Position numbers and translations under genes: made by a program
The notes under the pieces: generated by a model
What the model was told of the DNA's origin: nothing
Seen by the model: only the letters and a program-made list of their open reading frames with translations
The model's database searches: none
In this document: in pieces, positions 1 through 8,934 of the stretch
Layout of the letters: every line of letters begins with the position of its first letter
Position numbering within the stretch: the first letter of the stretch is position 1
NCBI RefSeq assembly: GCF_040499845.1
Contig: NZ_CP159342.1
Span: 5,766,001 to 5,830,000 of the forward strand
DNA from: Micromonospora sp. CCTCC AA 2012012
GTDB lineage: Bacteria > Actinomycetota > Actinomycetes > Mycobacteriales > Micromonosporaceae
Reading direction: 5' to 3'
DNA length: 64,000 nt

Positions 1-891
1 GGCGGGCGAGCCGGCCGCCGCGGCGGCGCTCACCCCGACCACGGCCACGAGCACCACCAGCAGGGGTACGAGCACCGGCCAGAAGATCCCGCGGGCCGCC
101 TGCACCACCAGCTTCCGGTCCCGGATGATCAGGTTCCGGGCGACCACCGCCCAGTTCTCCTCGTCGAGCAGGTCACCCGGGTGCAGTCCGCCGGTCAGCA
201 CGCCGCGCCACAGGTCGCCCTGGTTGCGCAGCTCACGGGCCAGTTCGGGCAGTCCCGCCTCGGTCGGGTCGCCGACGCCCGCGCGGGTGACCGCGCCCGC
301 CCAGTCGGCCAGCGACCGGCGCACCACCGCCGCCGAGTACGGGGGAAGCACGCTGGCCAGCTCGTCCAGCCACCGGCTGATCTGCACCTGCCGCCCGCCG
401 AAGCGTTGGACGAGCTGGTCGGCGTCGCCGCGCCGGACCGTGTCGGCGAGGGACCGACCGAGCCGGTAGGCCAGCCCGACCCGGTGGTTGGTGGCCATCG
501 TCCAGCGCAGCAGGTCGACGTTCAGCTCGTCCAGGGCGAGCAGGAGCGGCTCCCGCTCACCGTCGGTGGCGGCGCGGGCGGCGGCGGTCGACGGGACGGG
601 CCGGCCGGGGAGGGTCAGCGCCGCCACCTGGGTGATCGCGACCTCCGCGCCGTCCAGGTACATCCGGAGCCGGTCCGGGCCCGGCATCTCGGTCACGTTG
701 GACAGCTTCGCCGGGGCGGTGGCGGGTGGCCCGTCGGCGGTCAGGTCGGCGGTCTGCGCGTGCTGGTACGCGTCGGCGAGCCACCAGCCGAGCCGCAGCG
801 CGGTGACGATGCACGCCCGCTCGTCCCGGAGCAGCCCGTACGCGTCGTCCCGGCCGTCCTCCTCGACGGCCGGCCGCTGCGCTGCCCACAT
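1..891 (-). CDS. Hypothetical membrane protein, 3' end cut by window edge
   Basis: An open frame runs leftward from an ATG at 891 to the window edge without a stop (297 codons seen). The start is supported by GGGAGG and AGGAG stretches just upstream. The visible part is a soluble, mostly helical domain with many Leu/Ala/Arg and a conserved-looking WLADAYQHAQ stretch near residue 40, followed from about residue 272 by a hydrophobic segment (FWPVLVPLLVVLVAVVGV) that should be a membrane anchor. I do not recognise the family. It is divergent from adhE, sharing a 216-base intergenic region. Function unknown; only its reality as a gene is well supported. Confidence 0.75.
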   Translation of the reverse strand, partial: MWAAQRPAVEEDGRDDAYGLLRDERACIVTALRLGWWLADAYQHAQTADLTADGPPATAPAKLSNVTEMPGPDRLRMYLDGAEVAITQVAALTLPGRPVPSTAAARAATDGEREPLLLALDELNVDLLRWTMATNHRVGLAYRLGRSLADTVRRGDADQLVQRFGGRQVQISRWLDELASVLPPYSAAVVRRSLADWAGAVTRAGVGDPTEAGLPELARELRNQGDLWRGVLTGGLHPGDLLDEENWAVVARNLIIRDRKLVVQAARGIFWPVLVPLLVVLVAVVGVSAAAAAGSPA

Positions 892-955
892 GCTCCTGAC
901 CTCCCGTGCCGCCGCCGGATCGACGTCAGTCGAGCGTAAGGCCGCTTTCGCGTCT

Positions 956-977
956 TATGTAGGGATTCACATATCCC
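956..977. promoter_or_regulatory. Candidate Rex-like operator with overlapping palindrome
   Basis: Positions 956-971 read TATGTA-GGGA-TTCACA. The known actinobacterial Rex operator is TGTGAA-N4-TTCACA; the right half matches exactly and the left half at 4 of 6 positions. A second palindrome, GGGAT-N6-ATCCC (962-977), overlaps it. The site is about 135 bases before adhE, a gene that the NADH-sensing repressor Rex controls in several Gram-positives. Assignment to Rex is inference; another palindrome-binding regulator is possible. Confidence 0.45.
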
Positions 978-1107
978 GACTAATGGGACGGAACGCGGGA
1001 CGGGACCTTCGGCAGCGGTCCACCGGGTCCTTCCGCCCCACCGCCGCACCGCCCGGTCGCCCAGTCTGAGGTTGCCCCTGACGCCACAACCGCCGAGGTG
1101 AGAGAGC

Positions 1108-3696
1108 ATGTCCACCGAACTCGACGTCACGATCGACAGCCTGGTCGCCGACGGACTCAAGGCGCTCGCCGACTATGACCGGTTCACCCAGGAGCAGGTC
1201 GACCACATCGTGCGGAAGGCGTCCGTGGCTGCCCTCGACCGGCACGCCGCGCTCGCCCAGCTCGCCGTGGAGGAGACCGGACGGGGCGTCTTCGAGGACA
1301 AGGCCGTCAAGAACATCTTCGCCTGCGAGCACGTGACGCACTCGATGGCGACGCTGAAGACGGTCGGCGTGATCAGCCGGGACGAGATCAACGGGATCGT
1401 GGAGATCGCCGACCCGGTGGGGGTGATCGCCGGCATCACGCCGGTCACCAACCCCACCTCCACCACCATCTTCAAGGCCCTGCTCGCGCTGAAGACCCGC
1501 AACCCGATCGTCTTCGCGTTCCACCCCTCGGCGCAGCGGTGCAGCGTCGAGGCGGCCCGCACGGTGCGCGACGCGGCCGTCGCCGCCGGGGCACCCGAGC
1601 ACTGCATCCAGTGGATCGACCAGCCCTCGGTCGAGGCCACCACCGCGCTGATGCACCACCCCGGCATCGCCACCATCCTCGCCACCGGCGGCAACAGCAT
1701 GGTCCGGGCGGCGTACTCGGCGGGGAAGCCGGCGCTCGGCGTCGGGGCCGGCAACGTACCCGCCTACGTCGAGGCGAGCGCGAAACTGAAGCGGGCCGTC
1801 AACGACATCGTGCTCTCCAAGTCGTTCGACAACGGCATGATCTGCGCCTCCGAACAGGCCGCCATCGTCGACGACACGATCTGGGACGCCGCGCTGGACG
1901 AGTTCCGCACGCTGCACGCGTACGTGGCCACGGCCGAGGACAAGCGCCGGCTGGAGGCGCTGCTCTTCCCCAACGGGAAGCTGAACCCGGACGTCGTCGG
2001 GCGGACCGCCGAATGGATCGCCGAGGCCGCCGGGCTGACCGTGCCGCCGCGTACCTCGATCATCCTGGCGGAGGTGGGCGGCGTCGGGCCCGACGAGCCG
2101 CTCACCCGGGAGAAGCTCTGCCCGGTCCTCGCCGTGCTCCGGGCCGGCACCCGCGAGCAGGGCCTGGCGTACGCGGAGCAGATGGTGGAGTTCCACGGCC
2201 TCGGCCACAGCGCGGCCATCCACACCGAGGACGAGGCGCTGGTCGAGGAGTTCGGGCAGCGGGTCAAGGCGGTCCGGATCATCTGGAACTCGCCGGCCTC
2301 GCAGGGCGGCATCGGCGACATGTACAACGCCTTCCTGCCCTCGCTCACCCTCGGCTGCGGCAGCTACGGCCGGAACTCGGTCTCCGACAACGTCTCCGCG
2401 GTCAACCTGGTCAACATCAAGCGGATCGGCCGGCGGACCAACAACATGCAGTGGTTCAAGGTCCCCTCGAAGATCTACTTCGAGCCGAACGCGCTGCGCT
2501 ACCTCGCCGAGATGCCGGACGTGCACCGGGTCACCGTGGTCACCGACGCCACCATGACCCGGCTCGGCTTCGTCGACCGGGTCAACCGGATCCTGCAACG
2601 GCGGGCCGAGAAGATCGCCCTCCAGATCATCGACGACGTGGAGCCCGAGCCGAGCGTCACCACCGTCGACCGGGGTGCCGCGCTGATGCGGGCGTTCCGG
2701 CCGGACACCATCATCGCCCTCGGCGGCGGCTCCGCGATGGACGCGGCCAAGGTGATGTGGCTGAAGTACGAGCACCCCGAGGTCGTCTTCGACGACATGC
2801 GGGAGAAGTTCTTCGACATCCGCAAGCGCGCCTTCACCTTCCCCAGCCTCGGGGAGAAGGCCCGGCTGGTCTGCGTACCGACCACGTCGGGCACCGGCGC
2901 GGAGGTGACCCCGTTCGCGGTCATCACCGACCACGGCACCGGCAGGAAGTACCCCCTCGCGGACTACGCGCTCACCCCGAGCGTGGCCATCGTCGACCCG
3001 GTGCTGACCGCCAGCATGCCCCGCGCCATCGCCGCCGACAGCGGCTTCGACGCGCTCACCCACGCCATCGAGGCGTACGTGTCGGTCTATGCCAACGACT
3101 TCACCGACGGGCTGGCCCTGCACGCCATCCGGCTGATCTTCGCCAACCTGGAACGCTCGGTGGTCGACGGCGACGACGAGGCGCGGGAGCGGATGCACAA
3201 CGCCGGCACCATCGCCGGGATGGCGTTCGGCAGCGCCTTCCTCGGCATCGTGCACGCCATGTCGCACACCCTCGGCGCGACCTTCCACATCGCCCACGGC
3301 CGGACCAACGCGGTGCTGCTGCCGCACGTCATCCGCTACAACGGCACCGTCCCGTCGAAGCTCTCCGGCTGGCCCAGGTACGAGAGCTACCGGGCACCCG
3401 AGCGCTTCGCCGAGATCGCCCGGCTGCTCGGCCTGCCCGCCGCGACGCCCGCCGAGGGGGTGGCGTCCCTCGCCGACGCGGTGGAACGGCTCCGCGACGC
3501 CGTCGGCATCGAGCCGTCCTTCGGGGCGATCGGGGTGGCGGAGGAGCGGTTCGTGGCGGCGCTGCCGCAGCAGGCGCTGAACGCGTACTCCGACCAGTGC
3601 GCGCCGGCCAACCCACGGATGCCGATGCTGGACGACATGCAGCAGCTCATGCGGGCCGCCTACCACGGCACCCGCTGGGACGGCGTCACCCGCTGA
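1108..3696 (+). CDS. adhE: Bifunctional acetaldehyde-CoA/alcohol dehydrogenase AdhE
   Basis: 862 aa, close to the usual AdhE length. It reduces acetyl-CoA to acetaldehyde and then ethanol (or the reverse) with NAD(H). The N-terminal aldehyde dehydrogenase half carries the catalytic Cys246 in DNGMICASEQ. The C-terminal iron-dependent alcohol dehydrogenase half has the nucleotide loop GGGS (539-542) and the expected iron ligands Asp648, His652, His716 and His730 (in DALTH, VHAMSH and IAHG). The two halves join near residue 450. The start follows GGTGAGAGAGC. It is monocistronic: a strong terminator overlaps its stop. A Rex-like operator upstream suggests redox control, probably for microaerobic metabolism or ethanol use. 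Both active sites look intact. Confidence 0.96.
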   Translation: MSTELDVTIDSLVADGLKALADYDRFTQEQVDHIVRKASVAALDRHAALAQLAVEETGRGVFEDKAVKNIFACEHVTHSMATLKTVGVISRDEINGIVEIADPVGVIAGITPVTNPTSTTIFKALLALKTRNPIVFAFHPSAQRCSVEAARTVRDAAVAAGAPEHCIQWIDQPSVEATTALMHHPGIATILATGGNSMVRAAYSAGKPALGVGAGNVPAYVEASAKLKRAVNDIVLSKSFDNGMICASEQAAIVDDTIWDAALDEFRTLHAYVATAEDKRRLEALLFPNGKLNPDVVGRTAEWIAEAAGLTVPPRTSIILAEVGGVGPDEPLTREKLCPVLAVLRAGTREQGLAYAEQMVEFHGLGHSAAIHTEDEALVEEFGQRVKAVRIIWNSPASQGGIGDMYNAFLPSLTLGCGSYGRNSVSDNVSAVNLVNIKRIGRRTNNMQWFKVPSKIYFEPNALRYLAEMPDVHRVTVVTDATMTRLGFVDRVNRILQRRAEKIALQIIDDVEPEPSVTTVDRGAALMRAFRPDTIIALGGGSAMDAAKVMWLKYEHPEVVFDDMREKFFDIRKRAFTFPSLGEKARLVCVPTTSGTGAEVTPFAVITDHGTGRKYPLADYALTPSVAIVDPVLTASMPRAIAADSGFDALTHAIEAYVSVYANDFTDGLALHAIRLIFANLERSVVDGDDEARERMHNAGTIAGMAFGSAFLGIVHAMSHTLGATFHIAHGRTNAVLLPHVIRYNGTVPSKLSGWPRYESYRAPERFAEIARLLGLPAATPAEGVASLADAVERLRDAVGIEPSFGAIGVAEERFVAALPQQALNAYSDQCAPANPRMPMLDDMQQLMRAAYHGTRWDGVTR

Positions 3697-3755
3697 GCAA
3701 CGGCCCCCGCCGAACGACGGCCCCCGGTGCAGGCGTCGACCGGGGGCCGTTGCTC
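3695..3755. terminator. Bidirectional terminator with two alternative hairpins
   Basis: A 15-base perfect inverted repeat (3695-3709 with 3741-3755) encloses a second, mutually exclusive 12-base hairpin (3717-3728 with 3739-3750, 10-base loop). The stem includes the adhE stop codon on one side and the stop codon of the opposing gene on the other. There is no T-tract, as is usual for high-GC actinobacterial terminators. Confidence 0.8.
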
Positions 3756-5280
3756 ACTTCCGGGCGAGCAGGCCGCGGGGGCGGATCGAGCGGACCGGTT
3801 CCGCCGCCGCGCCCGCGCCACGCAGGATGTGGTTCGCGGCGATGATGCCGGTGGCCGCCGACCGTTCCATCAGGGCGCTCGGGAACTCCGTGCGGATGCC
3901 GTCCCCGGCCAGATAGAGGCCGTCGGCGTCGGTGCGTACGCCGGGCCGCCAGGCGTCACTGCCCGGGGTGAACGCGGGCGCCTGCGCCTCCACCCGGGCG
4001 CGCAGCTCCCGGACCTTCAGGTCGGCCGCCTCCGGCCAGAGCCGGGTCAGCTCCACCCGCATCCGCTCGGCCAGCTCCTGCGCCGGCACGTCCGGCTCGC
4101 AGGCGTACGCGTGCAGTTCGATCACCGAGCCGCCGGTGCGCTCGGCCCAGCGCCGCGACTCGTTCTCCAGCCGGTGATAGAGGGTCACCGAGTCGAGCGT
4201 GGGCTGCCGGGACACCCCGTTGAAGACCGCCCGGTCGGCGCGCACGTCGCCGTCCATCCAGTAGCGGGCCACCGCGTACGGCGGACCGGGCCGGCCGAAC
4301 GCGGGCATCCGCTCCACCAGCTCCGGCGCGGTCGCGACCAGGCCGGGCGAGGCCGCGACCAGTGCGGCAAGCGCCGGCGGGTCGACGGCGAGCACGACGT
4401 GCCCGGCGCGGTACGACGACCCGTCCGCGGCGGTGACCCGCCAGCCCTTCGGGTCGTGGTCCAGCCGGGTGGCGGCGACCCCGGTGACCACCCGGCCGCC
4501 GTGCTTCGACACGTGCCGGGTCAGCGGCTCCCAGATCGCCGTCGCGTAGTCCTCGTCGGGGCAGTCGAAGGCCAGCCCCTCCGGGTTGCCGAGCAGATAG
4601 AAGTGGAACTGCGCGATCATCTCGGCGGCCGACATCTCGGCCTCGTGGTTGAAGAACGAGTGCGAGAAGACCTCGAAGAGCATCGCCCGGGCGCGGTCCG
4701 GCAGCTTGAGCGACGTGAGCAGCTCGTCGGCGGTCGTGTCGTCGAAGTCGGCGTAGGTGCGGACCGGGTCGTAGGTGAGCAGCGGCAGCGCGGCGTCCCG
4801 GTCCATCCCGCGCAGGTCCGCCAGGCGCAGGCTGGGGCTGCGCAGCAGCAGGGCCAGCAGGTTCGCCGGCGGGGCGGGCGGCAGCTTGCCGAACTCCTCC
4901 GTCGGCCACTGCTCGGACAGGATCGGATAGCCGGGGATCGGCTTGAGGAAGCCCAGCCCCGGGTCGACGCGGCGCAGGATCGACCGCCAGTTGTAGTACT
5001 GCCGGAAGAAGGCGTGGAAGCCGTGCTCGTTGCGCTGCTCGCCGTCGGGCAGCGCCTCCGGCCAGGCGCCCAGTCGGCCGCCCAGCGTCGGCGCCGCCTC
5101 CAGCACCGTCACGTCCACCCCGCGCTCGGCGAGCACCACCGCGGCCGACATGCCGGCGATGCCACCGCCGACCACGACCGCCGTCGTGGGCTGCGGCACG
5201 CGGTCCGCGCCGCCGCCGCCCGGGTCCACCACGTGCTCCCGTACGCCGATGAGCCGACCGACCAGTTGCGACAACGCCAT
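3754..5280 (-). CDS. FAD-dependent carotenoid desaturase-like oxidoreductase (CrtU/phytoene-desaturase type)
   Basis: 508 aa from the ATG at 5280, preferred over a GTG at 5286 because GAGG sits 6-7 bases before the ATG. A dinucleotide-binding fold starts near residue 35 (VVVGGGIAGMSAAVVLAERG, followed by the Glu of the ADP-ribose motif and GGRLG), and the C-terminal FAD motif is LYLAGDGIRTEFPSALMERS. The stretch HGFHAFFRQYYNWRSILRR resembles CrtU (isorenieratene synthase) and related amine-oxidase-fold carotenoid enzymes. No other carotenoid gene is nearby, so the substrate is uncertain: carotene, hydroxysqualene or another polyisoprenoid. It is followed on the same strand by the 5325-5804 gene, whose product is unrelated. 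Confidence 0.75.
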   Translation of the reverse strand: MALSQLVGRLIGVREHVVDPGGGGADRVPQPTTAVVVGGGIAGMSAAVVLAERGVDVTVLEAAPTLGGRLGAWPEALPDGEQRNEHGFHAFFRQYYNWRSILRRVDPGLGFLKPIPGYPILSEQWPTEEFGKLPPAPPANLLALLLRSPSLRLADLRGMDRDAALPLLTYDPVRTYADFDDTTADELLTSLKLPDRARAMLFEVFSHSFFNHEAEMSAAEMIAQFHFYLLGNPEGLAFDCPDEDYATAIWEPLTRHVSKHGGRVVTGVAATRLDHDPKGWRVTAADGSSYRAGHVVLAVDPPALAALVAASPGLVATAPELVERMPAFGRPGPPYAVARYWMDGDVRADRAVFNGVSRQPTLDSVTLYHRLENESRRWAERTGGSVIELHAYACEPDVPAQELAERMRVELTRLWPEAADLKVRELRARVEAQAPAFTPGSDAWRPGVRTDADGLYLAGDGIRTEFPSALMERSAATGIIAANHILRGAGAAAEPVRSIRPRGLLARK

Positions 5281-5324
5281 GAGCACCTCTTCGCCGACGG
5301 GTCCCCAGTCTGCCCGATCGCCGG

Positions 5325-5804
5325 TCAGGGCAGGCAGCGGCGGGGGCGGTCCGACGGCGGCCAGACGTACTCCAGGTCGGGCGGGGTGCCGGCGAACCGG
5401 GGGGCGTAGTGGTCGGGGTCCTTGCGCAGCAGCGAGGAGCGATGGCTCAGGTGCAGGTCCTCGCGACCCAGCCAGGGCGGCAGCTCACCGGCCCCCGCCA
5501 GCTCCTGCTGGGTGCGGACGACCTCGATGCCGCAGGCGGCGGCGAGGTCGGTGGCCAGGGTGGCCGCGCAGGTGTCCGCCCGACCCGGTTCGCACCAGAC
5601 GGCACACATGTCCAGCCCGTACCGGGTCAGCGCCTCCTCGTAGCCGGCCCACATCTTCACCGCCGGGTGGTTGCGCCAGCCGTAACCCGGCCGGGTCAGC
5701 CCCCGCAGCACCTGGATGGCCTCCACCCGCTGCTTGCCCAGCCGTTTCTGGTCCAGCGTCCGGGCGCTCGCCAGGAAGTCCGGGTACGGCAGGAACGTCT
5801 GCAT
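5325..5804 (-). CDS. Pyrimidine-dimer DNA glycosylase-like protein (Pyr_excise/MSMEG_6728 type)
   Basis: 159 aa. The N-terminus MQTFLPYPDFLASARTLD followed by KRLGKQRVEAIQVLRGL is the pattern of the MSMEG_6728 group, related to T4 endonuclease V, which cuts at UV-induced pyrimidine dimers. The central RNHPAVKMWAGYEEAL and the C-terminal SHRSSLLRKDPDHY are also typical. It may act in base excision repair of UV damage, but activity in this actinobacterial group is inferred from family only. It lies just upstream of the FAD enzyme on the same strand (44 bases apart), which could mean a photo-damage related pair (pigment and repair); that is speculation. Confidence 0.72.
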   Translation of the reverse strand: MQTFLPYPDFLASARTLDQKRLGKQRVEAIQVLRGLTRPGYGWRNHPAVKMWAGYEEALTRYGLDMCAVWCEPGRADTCAATLATDLAAACGIEVVRTQQELAGAGELPPWLGREDLHLSHRSSLLRKDPDHYAPRFAGTPPDLEYVWPPSDRPRRCLP

Positions 5805-5890
5805 GTCGCTGCTCTACCCGCCTGGGCGGACGCCATGCGTTCATGATCGCGGGGCTGCGCGGGCTGCGAGCGGCTGACTACCATCCGGAC

Positions 5891-7672
5891 ATGGCCGACC
5901 CGCTGCGCGACCGTGCCCGCCGCGCGACCGGCTGGCGGTTGCGCATGAACGGCGACGCCCGCCCGCACTACGTGATCTGCGGCTCCGACCCGCTCGCCTA
6001 CTGGGTGGTGCGGTCGCTGCTCGCCACCGAGACGCCCGCCGGCCAGGTCCGGGTCACCCTGGTCGTGCCCGAGCGGCGGCGTTCCGACGGCCCGGACGGC
6101 CGGGACCTCGACGGCGTCCAGGTGATCATCGCCGCCCGGCTGGACGAGGCGACCTTCCGCCGGGCCGGGCTGGCCGGCGCCGACGGGCTGGCCCTGCTGC
6201 ACCAGGACGACGTGGGCAACATGCACGCCGCGCTCTGCGCCCAGGAGGTCGAGCCCCGGCTGCGCCTGGTGGTACGCATGTTCAACACCAGCCTCGCCAA
6301 CGGCGTACGGCAGCTCTTTCCGGACTCGGCGGTGCTCTCCGACGCCTCGATGGCCGCCCCCGCCTTCGTCGCCGCCGCGCTCGGCGAGGTCGCGCCCACC
6401 CACTTCCGGCACGGCGGACGCACCCTCTACGTGGCCCGCCGCACCGACGTACGCCCGACCGACGTCATCTGCGGGCTGGCCGTCACCACCGATCCGGCGT
6501 CGACCCGGCTGCTGCCCGCCGAGGATGCGACGGCCGACGTGGTGCTCGCCGAGGCGACCGGGCAGCGGCCCGGCACCGAGCTGGCCGCCCGGCGGCTGGT
6601 CCGCGCCCGGCGGCGCCGGCAGCCGGTGACGGTGCTGCTCCGGGCGGTCCGCAGCTTCGCCACCCGCAAGATCGGCGTGGCCGTGCTCCTGCTGCTCGGG
6701 GTGATCGCCCTGCTCGGCTGGCTGAACTCCCGCGCCTCGGGCGTCGACTGGGCCGAGGCGCTCTATCTGACCCTGGTCACCACGCTCAGCGGCCAGGACC
6801 CGGACGTCAACAAACCGGCCGCCGCGCAGGTCATGCAGGTGGTGCTGAACCTCGCCGGGCTGGCGCTGATCCCGCTGATCACCGCGGTGGTGGTCGACGG
6901 CGTCGTGAACGCCCGGCTGGCCCTGCACGCCGGCCGGATCCAGCCGGCCCGGACCGGGCACGTGGTGGTGGTCGGGCTGGGCAACATCGGCACCCGGGTG
7001 ATGGCGCAACTGCACGACTTCGGCGTCGAGGTGGTGGCCATCGACAAGGACCCGGACGCGCGGGGTGCCGCGCTGGCGCACCGGCTGGGCGTACCGCTGA
7101 TCGTGGGGGACGCCGGGCTGGAGGAGACGCTCCGGGCCGCCTCCGTCGACACCTGCCAGGCGCTGGTGGTGGTCTCCACCGACGACGGCACCAACCTGCG
7201 GGCCGCGTTGAACGCCCGTTCGCTCGACGCCGACCTGCGGGTGGTGCTGCGCCTCTTCGACGGGGACTTCGCCGAGCGGATCCAGAAGGCGTTCGGCATC
7301 GGCATCTCGCGCAGCGTCTCCTACCTGGCGGCGCCCTCGTTCGTGGCGGCGCTGCTGGACCGGGCGGTGATCGCCACCATCCCGGTCGGCCGGCACGCCC
7401 TGCTGGTCACCGAGGTGCCGGTGGTGGCCGGTTCGGCGTTGGACGGCCGACCGCTCGCGGCGGTGAGCCGCCCCGGCGAGGTGCGGCTGCTCGCGTACGC
7501 CCGGGCGGGGCAGAAGACCGACTGGACCGCCGACCCGCGGATGATGATCTCGGCGGGGGACCGGCTGACCGTGGTGGCCCGGCGGGCCGGGCTGAGCGCC
7601 CTGCTCCGCGAGACCACCCCGGTCCCGCCCGAGCCGGCCGGCGCACCGGTGCCGAGGCAGCCGGAGGAGTGA
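5891..7672 (+). CDS. Two-TM channel-like protein with N- and C-terminal RCK/TrkA-N domains
   Basis: 593 aa from ATG 5891; a TACCAT box about 10 bases upstream suggests a leaderless message. The N-terminal part (about residues 18-170) looks like a Rossmann RCK/TrkA-N domain (HYVICGSDPLAYWVVRSLL). Two membrane helices follow at about 257-277 and 313-335 with a short re-entrant-like segment between them. A canonical TrkA-N domain starts near 355 (VVVVGLGNIGTRVMAQL, then Asp in VVAIDKD), and a TrkA-C-like domain ends the protein. The layout matches RCK-gated cation channels, but the segment LYLTLVTTLSGQDPD lacks the TxGYG potassium filter, so ion selectivity is unclear. It is divergent from the glycosylase-like gene. 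Confidence 0.8.
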   Translation: MADPLRDRARRATGWRLRMNGDARPHYVICGSDPLAYWVVRSLLATETPAGQVRVTLVVPERRRSDGPDGRDLDGVQVIIAARLDEATFRRAGLAGADGLALLHQDDVGNMHAALCAQEVEPRLRLVVRMFNTSLANGVRQLFPDSAVLSDASMAAPAFVAAALGEVAPTHFRHGGRTLYVARRTDVRPTDVICGLAVTTDPASTRLLPAEDATADVVLAEATGQRPGTELAARRLVRARRRRQPVTVLLRAVRSFATRKIGVAVLLLLGVIALLGWLNSRASGVDWAEALYLTLVTTLSGQDPDVNKPAAAQVMQVVLNLAGLALIPLITAVVVDGVVNARLALHAGRIQPARTGHVVVVGLGNIGTRVMAQLHDFGVEVVAIDKDPDARGAALAHRLGVPLIVGDAGLEETLRAASVDTCQALVVVSTDDGTNLRAALNARSLDADLRVVLRLFDGDFAERIQKAFGIGISRSVSYLAAPSFVAALLDRAVIATIPVGRHALLVTEVPVVAGSALDGRPLAAVSRPGEVRLLAYARAGQKTDWTADPRMMISAGDRLTVVARRAGLSALLRETTPVPPEPAGAPVPRQPEE

Positions 7673-7679
7673 CGCCGGG

Positions 7680-8924
7680 TCAGGGGCGGCGGGTCACGGC
7701 GTGGCGCAGGGCGTACCCGGCGGCGCCGAGGGCGAGGACGCCGAAACCGGCGAGCACGCTGGCCGGGGGCAGGCTGACCGCCAGCACCAGGCAGCCGACC
7801 AGCCCGAGGGCGGCGAGGAGCTGCACCGGCGCCTTCCGGGTCGGGTCACGGCCGAGGGTGAGCGCGGAGGCGTTGGCGATCGCGTAGTAGACCAGCACCG
7901 TGCAGCTGGAGAAGCCGATCGCGCCCCGTACGTCGCCGAGCGCCACCACCACGGCCACCACGGCGGCGACCGCCACCTCGGCGCGGTGCGGGACCCCGTA
8001 CCGGGGGTGCACGGCGGCGAGCGCCCCGGGCAGGTCGCGGCGGCGGGCCATCGCGAGGGTCGTCCGCCCCACCCCGGCGAGCAGGGAGAGCAGCACCCCG
8101 GTCACCGCCACGGTCGCGCCGGCCCGGACGACCCAGGTCAGGTCGGGCAGCCCGGCGGCGGTCACCACGTCGGCCAGGGGCGCGGTCGAGGCGGCCAGCC
8201 GGTCCTCGCCGAGCACGCCGAGCGCGACCACGGCCAGCACCAGATAGATCGCCAGCACCGCGCCGAGCGCCAGCGGCACCGCGCGCGGGATGGTCCGGGC
8301 CGGGTCGCGGACCTCCTCGCCGAGGGTGGCGATCCGGGCGTACCCGGCGAAGGCGAAGAAGAGCAGGCCGGCGGCGGTGAGCACGCCCCGGATCCCGGTG
8401 CCGGCGAGGCCGTCCAGCCGGTCGGGCGCGACGTGCGGCGCGCCGGTCACCGCGACCAGCGCGAGGACCGACAGCACCAGGACCACCAGCGCGCGGGTCG
8501 CCGCCGCGGTCTTGCCGATGCCGCGCAGGTTCACCGCGGTCACCGCCACCACCGCGACGACCGCGACGAGGCGCGCCCGGCCGGGCCAGAGGTACGCCCC
8601 GATGGTCAGCGCCATCGCCGCGCAGCTCGCCGTCTTGCCGACCACGAATCCCCAGCCGGCGACGAAACCGGCGAACGGGTGCAGCCGCTCCCGGCCGTAG
8701 ACGTAGGTGCCGCCGGACTCCGGGTAGCGGGCGGCCAGCCGCGCCGAGCTGGTCGCGTTGCACCACGCGATGAAGCCCGCCAGGGCCAGCGCGATCAGCA
8801 GCCCGGCGCCGCCGGCCGCCGCCGCGGCCGGAGCGAAGACCACGAAGACGCCCGCGCCGAGCATCGAGCCCAGACCGATGACCACCGCATCGGGTACGCC
8901 CAGCCGCCGCCTCAGTCGATCCAC
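7680..8924 (-). CDS. APC-family amino acid permease
   Basis: 414 aa with about 12 hydrophobic segments. The N-terminus VIGLGSMLGAGVFVVFAPAA is the first helix of amino acid-polyamine-organocation transporters, with the unwound GxG substrate motif; ARYPESGGTYVYGRERL is the typical stretch between TM2 and TM3. It should import an amino acid or polyamine by proton symport, or exchange. The substrate cannot be read from sequence. It starts with GTG at 8924; a TAGGGT box at 8932-8937 suggests leaderless transcription from a promoter inside the end of the upstream PAP2 gene. It converges on the channel-like gene with only 7 bases between stops. Confidence 0.85.
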   Translation of the reverse strand: MDRLRRRLGVPDAVVIGLGSMLGAGVFVVFAPAAAAAGGAGLLIALALAGFIAWCNATSSARLAARYPESGGTYVYGRERLHPFAGFVAGWGFVVGKTASCAAMALTIGAYLWPGRARLVAVVAVVAVTAVNLRGIGKTAAATRALVVLVLSVLALVAVTGAPHVAPDRLDGLAGTGIRGVLTAAGLLFFAFAGYARIATLGEEVRDPARTIPRAVPLALGAVLAIYLVLAVVALGVLGEDRLAASTAPLADVVTAAGLPDLTWVVRAGATVAVTGVLLSLLAGVGRTTLAMARRRDLPGALAAVHPRYGVPHRAEVAVAAVVAVVVALGDVRGAIGFSSCTVLVYYAIANASALTLGRDPTRKAPVQLLAALGLVGCLVLAVSLPPASVLAGFGVLALGAAGYALRHAVTRRP

Positions 8925-8934
8925 GATCCGGACC

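Noticed and set aside
967..3666. Nearly 900-codon open frame on the strand opposite adhE
   Set aside because: Codon-shadow of a GC3-rich gene: composition is Arg/Gly/Val/His-rich with no family motif, and adhE on the other strand has all active-site residues.
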